Below the pieces are notes generated by a model. The model was not told the origin of the DNA and did no database searches. It saw nothing but the letters and a program-made list of their open reading frames with translations. Shown in pieces: positions 28,101 through 35,244 of a stretch of 36,054 bases of DNA. This DNA comes from Ectothiorhodospiraceae bacterium. Lineage in GTDB: Bacteria; Pseudomonadota; Gammaproteobacteria; SZUA-152. Location of the stretch: assembly GCA_002401775.2 (NCBI GenBank), contig NVUB02000215.1, positions 1-36,054 on the forward strand, in the 5' to 3' direction. Position 1 is the stretch's first letter. Each line of letters starts with the position of its first letter. A program made the position numbers and the translations under genes.

Positions 28101-28722
28101 TCTGGCACCACCACCTCGTAAAACCCTCATCGCACCCAGCCGGATTGTGGGGTTTAGTAAAACTCCGGCCATAAACCATACCGATCCGGATGGCCGCACA
28201 CGAGGTATTGCCATTCACCGCATGTTACAACTGTTGTGCGAGCAAGCCCAAAACATCCCCCAGCGAGTGAGTAATGAACTGGCATTGGCGGCCGACGACC
28301 CTCAAATAGCAACGTGGTTTACCATAGCCAGCCAGGTATTTCAGGCTAAAACATTCTCACACCTGTTCGATCCCAGGCACTTCATTGAGGCCTATAACGA
28401 AATCCCACTACACTACAATGTGAACAACGTGGGCGATGTTAATAACGGCGTTAATGATGACAAAAACACCCGCACAAGTAGCCAAACCGTATACGGCATC
28501 ATCGACCGGTTGGTAGTATGTGATGACTGTGTATGGCTAGTGGATTACAAAACTCACCGTATTGAAAATGGCCAGGGCAGTGACTATGAAACACTGGCCG
28601 AACGCTACCGACCGCAAATGGAATATTACCGCACAGGTATCACACGCCTCTGGCCAGATCTACCCGTAAAGGCTGGCCTGCTGTTCACCGACGGCATGGT
28701 GTGGCAGCCGTTATCGGATTGA
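25117..28722 (+). CDS. AddA-like helicase-nuclease subunit (UvrD/RecB family)
   Basis: This 1201-residue superfamily 1 helicase is fused to a C-terminal PD-(D/E)XK nuclease. With the AddB-like partner it should resect broken DNA ends for recombination. Walker A is SAGTGKT (19-25) and motif Ia is FTRKAATEMQ. Walker B is LLIDEFQDTNPTQW, followed by VGDNKQSIYRFRRADP (motif III) and later RVRLMTIHASKGLE and LLYVAVTRAK (motifs V and VI). The nuclease has GIIDRLVV, D1143 and K1145 in VDYKTH, then QMEYYRTGI. A low-complexity linker (about 910-1010) joins helicase and nuclease. The ATG at 25117 has no clear ribosome site, so it may depend on upstream sequence or on a promoter inside the gap. Confidence 0.93.
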   Translation: MSNTLSASNPNNSATVSASAGTGKTWLLVTRLIRLLLAGARADGILAVTFTRKAATEMQTRLNARLLEMARCEPAELMAMLEQIEVPTDEATLKRATTLYEDLLRSPFTVKTTTFHAFCQDILRRFPLEAGIPPGFELVESTADLQQAAWDALCVDASHEPDGKIAQAIEHLLTACNGLSGTQTALNSFLNHRSDWWAFSETQAEPLRFATDRLATQLKVSADDNPEQDFFSTTLATTLAEFVTLLQKHPGKKNTGYLEALAIARDGNEPIDKRFVHCCQAFLTASGSPLARKESKAQGKSMGDAGQQRFLELHSEVCSRIVDILAARNAIATLARTSAWYRAGIALLEHYQHLKTEQRVLDFSDLEWQAYCLLTHSDNVQWIQYKLDQRIDHLLIDEFQDTNPTQWRLLLPLLEELAASEDNRGRSVFLVGDNKQSIYRFRRADPALFDTAQNWLQEHLQAVSQPLDTSWRSADAIMQFVNRVFDEGPLQFQLKQFSTHTTHLPTLWGQVEFLPLIKAADMEQAESPDENAAPIMRNPLQTPRLLPVDQRHYYEGKQIAQRISQLMSCNTMTGPATAARPLQYSDIIILMRNRTHAADYERALRETGIPYIGANRGTLLDSQEARDLVNLLDILVTPFNNLALASLLRSPLFDCSDEDLMALARVKEGHWVARLDTLANDTTLALPDTHPLHRAHQLLCNWRQHVGKMPVHDLLDRIFCEGDVMNRYHSAYPQHLRHRVEANLTRFIELALEIDSGRYPTIGNFVSRLRALREKQQDAPDEGMPMQAVARVRLMTIHASKGLEASVVFVADTTNATSSSRAYDALVDWPTDSPRPNCFLLTGKKPNHDPFTSDVLEQHAQAEARENANLLYVAVTRAKQWLYLSGCYPSRGSELGWYGLMQAPFQSSANDTSSDVMAEENAENTDHPSQDSKSDVEPGIVLTSGTAALHSRKQVAKQSSKQTGILEQPKHTLADAEDAIATPDVPQLSLNLDLDLAPPPRKTLIAPSRIVGFSKTPAINHTDPDGRTRGIAIHRMLQLLCEQAQNIPQRVSNELALAADDPQIATWFTIASQVFQAKTFSHLFDPRHFIEAYNEIPLHYNVNNVGDVNNGVNDDKNTRTSSQTVYGIIDRLVVCDDCVWLVDYKTHRIENGQGSDYETLAERYRPQMEYYRTGITRLWPDLPVKAGLLFTDGMVWQPLSD

Positions 28723-28723
28723 G

Positions 28724-28842
28724 GTTATTTTCAGTCGAGAAAATATGTGCTCGATTCAGCTATGGCGTCACGTAGCTGCGCAACATGACCTACAAAAAAC
28801 CAAGAATAAACCTCGGAATTTTCTTAGCACTGAGCACTGAGT
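28724..28842. repeat. Dispersed palindromic intergenic repeat, first copy
   Basis: The sequence from GTTATTTTCAGTCGAG to TTAGCACTGAGCACTGAGTC starts one base after the AddA-like stop. It recurs almost unchanged 186 bases downstream. The core GTCACGTAGCTGCGCAACAT at 28767-28786 is also found, inverted and with two mismatches, at 1157-1176. Confidence 0.85.
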
Positions 28843-28892
28843 CAAAACCCTTGAAGTCTTTCCTCTGAGGATTTATGGCTGACTGTCGTACA

Positions 28893-29066
<174 letters not shown>

Positions 29067-29169
29067 TTGGCGCGTATCGGCTATCTGCAGATTATTTTTC
29101 CCTCATCGATGTCATGTTGAAAGAAATAGAAATAGAAATACAGTGACAAGACACAGAAAGCCCGTATAG

Positions 29170-29404
29170 AATTCGGGGCAAGAACAGAAAAAAACCGTCT
29201 ATATTATTATTAAAGACAACGATGTTGGGTTTGATGCGCAATACTCCGACAAACTACTTGTCGCGTGTAAACGTCTGCATCGCACCGATGAATTTGAAGA
29301 GTCAGGCATTGGCCTGGCAACGGTATACCGGATTATTCTCCAACACTCTGGTAATATTGAGCGGAAGGTAGGGTAGCCATGGCGCGAGCTTCTATTTTAC
29401 GATA
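29170..29404 (+). pseudogene. Remnant of a histidine kinase ATPase domain
   Basis: Translation of 29194-29373 gives TVYIIIKDNDVGFDAQYSDK, then RLHRTDEFEESGIGLATVYRII and a HSGNIE segment. These are the G1 and G2 boxes of a GHKL ATPase (KDNGVGFD, GTGIGLA in intact kinases) of the bacteriophytochrome-like kind. A stop follows at 29374, and the end of the domain continues in another frame as HGASFYFTI (29378-29404). The N-box and all upstream parts are missing. It lies 63 bases before the response regulator start, the place where its partner kinase would be. Confidence 0.85.
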
Positions 29405-29467
29405 GACTGCCAAGGTAGAAACACCCAAGCACGGAAGCTAACCACAAGTTTCAAATAGGTTTCAATT

Positions 29468-29911
29468 ATGCCGCAAAATACCATTTTATTAGTCGAAGAT
29501 AACCCCGACGACGAAGCACTGACCCTACGTGCTCTGAAAAAAAACAATCTGCTCAACAAAGTTGTAGTTGCTCGCGATGGCCAGGAAGCCATCGATTATC
29601 TCTTTGCCGAGGGCAAATACAGTGATCGGGATGCAAACCAGACTCCCGCCTTAGTCTTGCTGGATTTACAACTACCTAAAATTGATGGTTTCGGCGTCCT
29701 AAAGCGCTTGCGCTCGAACCCGCTCACCAAATTTTTACCCGTCGTGATTCTCACCTCATCCGCAGAACAAGAAGATGTACTCTCTGGCTATGGCCTGGGG
29801 GCCAATAGCTTTGTCCGCAAGCCAGTGGATTTTGAGCAATTCGTCGAAACCGTCGGGCAAGTTGGCCCTTATTGGTTGTTGCTCAACGAGAATCCCGAAA
29901 CCGTAACGTAA
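29468..29911 (+). CDS. Rcp1-like single-domain response regulator
   Basis: This 147-residue receiver domain has no output domain. The acidic pocket is E10-D11, the phosphorylation site is D66 (VLLDLQLPKIDGF), the switch residue is T96 (LTSSAE), and K118 lies in RKPVDF. The wording ILLVEDNPDDEALTLRALKK and AIDYLFAEG is typical of Rcp1-type regulators that pair with phytochrome-like histidine kinases. A stand-alone receiver signals through protein contact or a phosphorelay. The only kinase sequence nearby is the remnant immediately upstream, so its present phosphodonor must be encoded elsewhere or be lost. A weak AGG ribosome site precedes the ATG. Confidence 0.93.
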   Translation: MPQNTILLVEDNPDDEALTLRALKKNNLLNKVVVARDGQEAIDYLFAEGKYSDRDANQTPALVLLDLQLPKIDGFGVLKRLRSNPLTKFLPVVILTSSAEQEDVLSGYGLGANSFVRKPVDFEQFVETVGQVGPYWLLLNENPETVT

Positions 29912-29936
29912 TGACGGTAGGTTTTACCGTCATTAC
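29908..29936. terminator. Bidirectional hairpin between convergent genes
   Basis: GTAATGACGGTA and TACCGTCATTAC form a perfect 12-bp stem with a 5-base loop. It overlaps the response-regulator stop and lies 7 bases from the stop of the convergent lipoprotein gene. There is no long T-run, so it may act as a weak terminator or an mRNA 3' end stabiliser. Confidence 0.6.
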
Positions 29937-29943
29937 AACCACG

Positions 29944-30660
29944 CTAAATTGCCAATAGAGACTCCAAGCGCTCCAGGTCATTAAGCACCTTCCAGTGCCC
30001 TCCACCTGTTTCCACGCGCTGCTTCCACCCGTCCAGTCTTCCCAGGTATTTGCGTGGATCGACATTATCAGCACGCAGTTTCGTCACATTGAGCGCCACA
30101 ACACTGTAACCACTCAGGTTTAAAGAAATTTCATCACGAATGTAACCTTCGCGCAGGTCTTCCTTCATATCTGAAAAAATCAAAATGGTTTTGTGCCCTG
30201 CGCCCGTTTCATCAAGATACTCAATGGCCTGCAATATTCCACCGGTGATATCCGTATGAGAACTGCTTTTCACCCCTTTCAAAAAAGTGGTGATATTAGC
30301 CTGAAATTTGCGCTTTTGTTCATTACTGACACTAGGACGCGCATCAAATGTCGCTTTGGTGACGATGTCTTTTTCACTAAAGCTTCCAGTATCGACACGT
30401 GCCACCGCAAAAGAGTCTCCCGGTTTAAGCTCGGACAAGGTGAAGTTGATCACCCTCCTCGCCTGTTCCAGCTCTTGTGTGTAAGTGCCCGACGTATCCA
30501 TCAGCAAATACACGCCACGACTATCAGGTATTTCTTCACCATCATTTGAACAAGCCAGTAGCGATAGCCCAGTAATGGCGATTATCGCTACGGTATTGAG
30601 AAACCGAAACCCATAACGAAAACCAACCATCTTTAACCGAATGTTTGTGTTCATCGTCAT
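29944..30660 (-). CDS. VWA-domain lipoprotein of unknown function
   Basis: This 238-residue protein has an N-terminal signal with lipobox LSLLAC (C37) after a hydrophobic stretch, so it is probably a periplasm-facing lipoprotein. The body is a von Willebrand A fold. The MIDAS line is YLLMDTSGTY (D55, S57, T59), then TDITGGILQAIEYL (T136, D137) and ILIFSDMKED (D164). The third residue of the classic DxSxS is threonine here, which is usually tolerated. Such folds bind a divalent metal and a protein ligand. The start overlaps the end of the upstream membrane-protein gene by four bases (ATGA), so the two are translationally coupled and probably interact. A shorter start two codons in (MNTN) is possible. 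Confidence 0.85.
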   Translation of the reverse strand: MTMNTNIRLKMVGFRYGFRFLNTVAIIAITGLSLLACSNDGEEIPDSRGVYLLMDTSGTYTQELEQARRVINFTLSELKPGDSFAVARVDTGSFSEKDIVTKATFDARPSVSNEQKRKFQANITTFLKGVKSSSHTDITGGILQAIEYLDETGAGHKTILIFSDMKEDLREGYIRDEISLNLSGYSVVALNVTKLRADNVDPRKYLGRLDGWKQRVETGGGHWKVLNDLERLESLLAI

Positions 30661-32120
30661 GCTCCTTCACGCATGAAGGCAGATGATGTTTCCGCTTCAT
30701 TATCGTTTTTATTTAAATTTTGTTTTTTCGAGGCAGACTTAATTAGCCGCTCAACCCAGAGCGGTGCAAATATCAATAAATCATAAATATTGGTTAAGGT
30801 ACGACTGGAAAAACGGGCAATGTTGCCGGTAAAACGTAAACTCCATATTAAAACTTTCAGCAGCATAACGGCCAACACGCCCAATACCGTGCGTGTGGAA
30901 TGCACAAATGACTCTAACGGAATAGCCACAAACGTCAGCGCAAACGGCAGTATAAAGCCCATGCCCATTTGCGCGGCGGTGGTAATCCAGAGGTGTGAGT
31001 TTTGGACAATCTCAGTGGCACCGTCAGAACGTAATAAAGCCCGGGTCGCGGCGGCATCCTGCATTAAGATTTCGCGCATATACGCCAGACCTGCCTCAAT
31101 CCCTGCCAGCGCAAATAAAAATATAAAAGCAGCCCAGAGTATTACACGACGGAGTTTGTCATCCAGCGCGCCGATGACAGGAAACAGTCGGGTAATACGC
31201 AGCCCTTCCATCAAAAACAGCCCCATGGCTATTTCAACGAGAATAATCACCATTGCGGCTATATTCGACACGGGATAACCCAGAATCCGGGATGTCCCAC
31301 CCACCATTTCAGACATGGGTGTCGCAATTAAATTAAAGTTAATGACCGCACCACCCACGGCAATGGCAAGCACAAAACCAGCAACAAAAAACTGTGTCAG
31401 GGAAGACGAGGATAGTGTTCTCACCGCCTGATTGGTGCCTTGCACAATGTTTTCATATACGTCCATGTGGCGATCAATGGATTTGCAACGTTCCAGTAGG
31501 CTGTCGACATTTTTGTTGACCTGAGACAAACACTGGGCAACTCTTCGCCAATGCGGCACCATGCCCTTAAGGATTTGATGGCGTTCACGGCTGGATTTTC
31601 GACACTGTTCCATTGCATCGTCACTGGCTTTTTCAAGCGATGTATGAATATCTTCCAGAATATTACTCACCACGGGATCACCCTTAGCCGGAATTTTCGC
31701 CACGGCATCTACCGCTTTAACCCAGCCCGGTGGTACGGGAGGCACTTCAATGCTGGATTGGTAATCTTCATCAAGCAAAGTGACTTCTTCACTAAGCTGA
31801 CGGTGCAACGCAGGGTACTCGGACAGGTTTCGGCACACCGTCGTATCAATGCGCGCAAACTCACGCTCAATCATGCGCTCAGAAGCCTCTCTACCCTGAG
31901 CCAGTAACACGTCCCGGTTTCGCTGTAGCATCCATCGCTCCCAGCTAAAAACCTCTCTCGCCGAGAGACGCATGGCATTGTGCACGGAACGCCCTAGCGC
32001 GTTAATGGTTTGATGTGCTGGTTCACGTGCGATATAAAGCAAAATTGCCAGCATGACAAACCAGATCATGCCCGAGGCAAATGCGCTGGGCACAATCAAG
32101 TAGATATCCATAAAAGACAT
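30657..32120 (-). CDS. Unrecognised six-helix membrane protein
   Basis: This 487-residue protein matches no family I know. Hydrophobic segments are at about 7-30, 242-264, 286-307, 327-348, 377-402 and 412-428. A 210-residue soluble, mainly helical and charged region lies between the first and second segments, and the C-terminus is basic and then acidic. The soluble part includes PPVPPGW (127-133) and long amphipathic helices (150-235) that could form a coiled coil. The ribosome site GAGGGGG five bases before the ATG is strong. It follows a 53-residue membrane protein by 13 bases and overlaps the VWA lipoprotein gene by four. A stator-like, channel or envelope-sensing role is possible but unsupported. 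Confidence 0.85.
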   Translation of the reverse strand: MSFMDIYLIVPSAFASGMIWFVMLAILLYIAREPAHQTINALGRSVHNAMRLSAREVFSWERWMLQRNRDVLLAQGREASERMIEREFARIDTTVCRNLSEYPALHRQLSEEVTLLDEDYQSSIEVPPVPPGWVKAVDAVAKIPAKGDPVVSNILEDIHTSLEKASDDAMEQCRKSSRERHQILKGMVPHWRRVAQCLSQVNKNVDSLLERCKSIDRHMDVYENIVQGTNQAVRTLSSSSLTQFFVAGFVLAIAVGGAVINFNLIATPMSEMVGGTSRILGYPVSNIAAMVIILVEIAMGLFLMEGLRITRLFPVIGALDDKLRRVILWAAFIFLFALAGIEAGLAYMREILMQDAAATRALLRSDGATEIVQNSHLWITTAAQMGMGFILPFALTFVAIPLESFVHSTRTVLGVLAVMLLKVLIWSLRFTGNIARFSSRTLTNIYDLLIFAPLWVERLIKSASKKQNLNKNDNEAETSSAFMREGA

Positions 32121-32133
32121 AATGACCCCCTCA

Positions 32134-32295
32134 TCAAGGAAAACTCTGGTATTTCATTAGGCGCAAATACGCGCCACCGAATATCACCATGGTATAAGCC
32201 AGCACCCCTGAAAAAACACCAACCCAATCACAAAATACGGCAATAGAATTTTTTTCTGCTAATGGTAAACGTTGTACACCAGCCGCGGGTTCCAC
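32134..32295 (-). CDS. Small single-pass membrane protein
   Basis: This 53-residue frame is too short for many gene finders. It begins with GTG (32293-32295) and reads EPAAGVQRLPLAEKN, a hydrophobic helix (about 17-41, IAVFCDWVGVFSGVLAYTMVIFG), then a basic tail AYLRLMKYQSFP. Its stop is 13 bases before the start of the six-helix membrane protein, which suggests a common mRNA. The frame is open for 11 more codons upstream but without an ATG, GTG or TTG, and GGAG lies too close to the GTG to be ideal, so the true start is uncertain. Confidence 0.5.
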   Translation of the reverse strand: MEPAAGVQRLPLAEKNSIAVFCDWVGVFSGVLAYTMVIFGGAYLRLMKYQSFP

Positions 32296-32674
32296 TCTCC
32301 AGCCGGTAATACTATTGAGGGTCGTCAGTCAAAAGGCCAAAACCAGATATAACCGCCAATGTAAATATTATGTCGATTAAAGCAAAATGATGGCATGACC
32401 TTCGGCACATCAGAGTACTAATGAATCAGCAGAAACTATGGTTTTTTTTTGGAAAAAATTTGAGGAATATTTTTGATCAAGAGCACCAGAACATTCCAGG
32501 GGTAAATTCACCCTGCGGTATTCTTTCCGGTTTTACCCTCGTAAAGGTGCAAAAGCGTAGAGACCCGTATAACGCAAAAGGGCGCAAAGAAAAACGCTTT
32601 GCGCCCTGGCGATCTCTACCTTTACGACGAGTACTAGAGGTTTGGTGTAAACCAATATGGATACGTTAGGAAAA
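32296..32674. other. Gap between the membrane cassette and dsbC
   Basis: No protein gene was found in these 379 bases. The left part (32300-32480) is AT-rich and would carry the promoter of the cassette, but no clear box pair was seen. The right part holds a nested hairpin element. Confidence 0.5.
32539..32627. repeat. Nested inverted-repeat element, possible structured RNA or terminator of dsbC
   Basis: TCGTAAAGGT (32539-32548) pairs with ACCTTTACGA (32618-32627). GTAGAGA (32557-32563) could alternatively pair with TCTCTAC (32613-32619). The inner AGGGCGCAAAG (32579-32589) pairs exactly with CTTTGCGCCCT (32597-32607) around a 7-base loop. It lies 48 bases downstream of the dsbC stop, where the inner stem could serve as terminator on the minus strand, although its T-run is short. 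Confidence 0.7.
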
Positions 32675-33427
32675 TTAACCTTCTCGTTTGATCTGATCCA
32701 ACATTTTAATCAGACGTTTGGGTTCCACATATCCAGGAATCACGCGGCCATTTTCCAATACCAGCGTTGGGGTGCCTGTAACGCCGACGGTTTTGGCGGC
32801 GTCCATATGCATTTTAACCGGATTTTCACATTCTACCTTCGGCAAGGTAACGCCTGATTTTGATTGGGTCATCGCGGCTTTTTTATCATCCGCACACCAC
32901 ACCGATACGGCTTTGTAATATGACGGTGTATTCACGCCAGAACGTGGGTAAGCCAGATAACGCATGACAATACCCAATTCATTATACTGCTTCATCTGCT
33001 TATGCATTTTACGGCAGTAACCGCAGTCGATATCCGTAAATGCGGTGATGGTATGTTTCACTTTTGCCGCTTCTGGAGCGAACACGATCATATCTTTTTC
33101 ATCCATGGCCCGTACCGTATTGGCACGACCGACACGCCGCTTGGTTTCGGTCAAATTCATACGATTTTTCAAATCGTACAAGTCACCTTCAAACATGTAT
33201 CGACCATCACCAGAAATATAAATGATTTGCGGACCGAAGAGTGCTTCATACATCCCCGGAAATGGCGTGGGTTTTATGCTGTCGGGTTCGCCTTGAGGCA
33301 TAAGTTGAGCAAGTACCTTGGTAATGGTTGCGATATCTTCGGCTTCGCCAGAAACTGCAGCGGGCCCGAAAGTCACGCTCATAATAATAGCCAAAGCAAT
33401 AACTGTTTTTTTCATAAAATATTTCAT
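32675..33427 (-). CDS. dsbC: Thiol:disulfide interchange protein DsbC-like
   Basis: This 250-residue periplasmic disulfide isomerase has a signal peptide (KKTVIALAIIMSVTF, cleavage near AVSG-EAED). It is followed by a dimerisation domain (30-95) and a thioredoxin domain with the active site C135-G-Y-C138 (TDIDCGYCRKMH). The second conserved pair is C178 and C200, and the cis-proline is P220 in GTPTL. These are the features of DsbC rather than DsbG. An in-frame ATG five codons in (33415) is an alternative start. The gene is on the same strand as xerD and rplS, a common neighbourhood. Confidence 0.93.
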   Translation of the reverse strand: MKYFMKKTVIALAIIMSVTFGPAAVSGEAEDIATITKVLAQLMPQGEPDSIKPTPFPGMYEALFGPQIIYISGDGRYMFEGDLYDLKNRMNLTETKRRVGRANTVRAMDEKDMIVFAPEAAKVKHTITAFTDIDCGYCRKMHKQMKQYNELGIVMRYLAYPRSGVNTPSYYKAVSVWCADDKKAAMTQSKSGVTLPKVECENPVKMHMDAAKTVGVTGTPTLVLENGRVIPGYVEPKRLIKMLDQIKREG

Positions 33428-33563
33428 ACGACTTCTTTACACCTCAGTGGTAATCCGTTTTTATTCGGCACAAACAACCATTTTTTTCACAAGACAACAT
33501 AAAACCCCTTTAGCGGATTCAGGCAAAAACATAAACACCGGAAACCCGTCCCGGAAGTTAGTA

Positions 33564-33727
33564 TCAGGAACCAATGGCACGAAGATGAGCCTAATACTAT
33601 CGTCACCCCGGCGCAGGCCGGGATCCAGAACCCACCATTATCGCCATTTCTCTAGATTCCGGCCTGCGCCGGAATGACGGATGGAGTGGGGTTTTTGACT
33701 TAACTTCGTGCCATTCGTCTCAGGAAC
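33564..33727. repeat. Nested palindromic element (MITE- or REP-like)
   Basis: An 8-base direct repeat TCAGGAAC (33564-33571 and 33720-33727) flanks inverted repeats AATGGCACGAAG (33573-33584) and CTTCGTGCCATT (33704-33715). Inside is a second, GC-rich near-perfect inverted repeat of about 25 bp, CCCGGCGCAGGCCGGGATC near 33601-33626 against GATTCCGGCCTGCGCCGGAA at 33655-33674. The GC-rich arms resemble intergenic palindromes known from many proteobacteria. The total is about 160 bp with no coding capacity. It ends directly against the yajQ stop, where a 13-base unit TAATCCCTGAAAT is tandemly duplicated (33728-33753). Confidence 0.8.
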
Positions 33728-33739
33728 TAATCCCTGAAA

Positions 33740-34222
33740 TTAATCCCTGAAATTAGTGTACTGCAAGGGAAAATCCAGCTTCTGCTCTTTCAGCAAGGCC
33801 ATAACCGCTTGAAGGTCATCCCGCTTTTTAGCCGTAACCCGTACTTGCTGATCCTGTATGGCCGATTGTACTTTGAGCTTCGATTCTTTAATAAGTTTCA
33901 CAATTTTTTTGGCCGTTTCTTTATCCAGACCTTCACGTATGGTGATTTTTTGTTTCACTTTCAAATTACTAGACTCAGGGGTGCCAATGTCCATACACCC
34001 TGTATCCACGCTGCGCTTGACCATTTTGTTACGCAATATATCCATCATTTGCTTTAATTGAAAATCGCCATCGGCAATCAAGGTCAGCTCACTTCCCTTG
34101 TGTTCAAATTTGGCATCCGATCCGCGGAAATCAAATCGAGTCCCCACTTCGCGGTTAGCCTGATCCACAGCATTGCTCAATTCATGCATTTCCACTTCTG
34201 ACACCACATCAAATGTTGGCAT
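33740..34222 (-). CDS. yajQ: YajQ family nucleotide-binding protein
   Basis: This 160-residue protein has two ferredoxin-like half-domains (UPF0234). YajQ proteins bind nucleotides, and a Xanthomonas member binds cyclic di-GMP. Landmarks are MPTFDVVSEVEMHELSNAVD, TRFDFRGSDA, VKQKITIREGLDKETAKKIVK and SKLKVQSAIQDQQVRV. The frame extends four codons further (34234), but the family begins at MPTFD, and GGGAAA lies just before that ATG. The final codons and stop overlap a 13-base tandem duplication. Confidence 0.95.
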   Translation of the reverse strand: MPTFDVVSEVEMHELSNAVDQANREVGTRFDFRGSDAKFEHKGSELTLIADGDFQLKQMMDILRNKMVKRSVDTGCMDIGTPESSNLKVKQKITIREGLDKETAKKIVKLIKESKLKVQSAIQDQQVRVTAKKRDDLQAVMALLKEQKLDFPLQYTNFRD

Positions 34223-34329
34223 TATATTTCCCATTCTATAGGGCGGACTGAACCCGCCAATTATCCAATACCGTGTAATTTATTCGCAATAGTGCGCTCT
34301 TTCTGCGCTAATTCCCACGGGTGATCACC

Positions 34330-35244
34330 CTAACCTCGCGGGTGATGTTCCGAATGCAGGCTTTTTAACCTTTCATGTGCGACGTGAGTATAAATTTGTG
34401 TGGTGGACAAGTCACTGTGCCCCAATAACATCTGTACGACACGCAGGTCTGCGCCGTGATTGAGCAAATGTGTGGCAAAACTGTGTCGCAGAGTATGGGG
34501 CGACAGTGATTTACGGATACCGGCATGCAATGCATGTTTTTTGATCAAGTACCAAAAGGCCTGGCGTGTCATCCCGGCACCGCGCTGGGTCACAAACAAT
34601 TGTTCACATTCCCGGTTTTTGAGCAGCTCTCCACGAGCACTGCTCAAATATAATTCCAACCACTCGCTGGCCATTTCCCCCAGCGGTACTAAACGTTCTT
34701 TACTGCCTTTACCGAGGGTTCGCACCACGCCTTGGCGCAGATTGAGTTGCAACACTCGCAATTCGACCAATTCCGATACCCGCAGGCCCGTGGCATACAA
34801 CAATTCCAACATGGCACGGTCACGCAATCCTAAAGCCGTGTGTGTATCAGGACTATCGATCAACAGTTCTACATCTTTCTCCGAGAGCGTCTTAGGCAAC
34901 GACCGCCCCAAACGCGGCGCCTCGATGCGCTCACTGGGGTCTTCTTGCAACTCTCCATCTCGAACAGCCTTTTGGTAAAAACGGCGTAAGCTAGACAATA
35001 GCCGCGCCGTGGTGCGTGGCTTTGCCTCAGCACTCACTCGCTCAGCCAGATAGCTCAGTAAGTCTTGCCGTTGGGCTTCCAGCAAGACACAGGAACGATG
35101 GGTATCCAGCCAGCGCAAAAAACCCATAAGATCACGACGATAAGCCGCCAAGGTATTACGGCTCAACCCTCGCTCCACCCATAGCGCATCCAAAAACAGG
35201 TCTATTTCAGACTCGTCAATGCTATTGTTAACCGCCTCAACCAC
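34330..35244 (-). CDS. xerD: Site-specific tyrosine recombinase XerD
   Basis: This 304-residue recombinase acts with XerC at dif to resolve chromosome dimers at division. An N-terminal core-binding SAM-like domain (ESEIDLFLDALWVERGLSRNTLAAYRRDL) is followed by the catalytic domain with R155 (TGLRVSEL), K179 (LGKGSKERLVPL), H250 and R253 (HTLRHSFATHLL), H276 (LLGHSDLSTTQ) and the nucleophile Y285 (IYTHVAHERL). All catalytic residues are in place and the spacing matches XerD of E. coli. The gene starts with GTG immediately after the annotated ogt stop, and it would overlap ogt by 8 bases if the ogt frameshift is corrected. Confidence 0.95.
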   Translation of the reverse strand: MVEAVNNSIDESEIDLFLDALWVERGLSRNTLAAYRRDLMGFLRWLDTHRSCVLLEAQRQDLLSYLAERVSAEAKPRTTARLLSSLRRFYQKAVRDGELQEDPSERIEAPRLGRSLPKTLSEKDVELLIDSPDTHTALGLRDRAMLELLYATGLRVSELVELRVLQLNLRQGVVRTLGKGSKERLVPLGEMASEWLELYLSSARGELLKNRECEQLFVTQRGAGMTRQAFWYLIKKHALHAGIRKSLSPHTLRHSFATHLLNHGADLRVVQMLLGHSDLSTTQIYTHVAHERLKSLHSEHHPRG

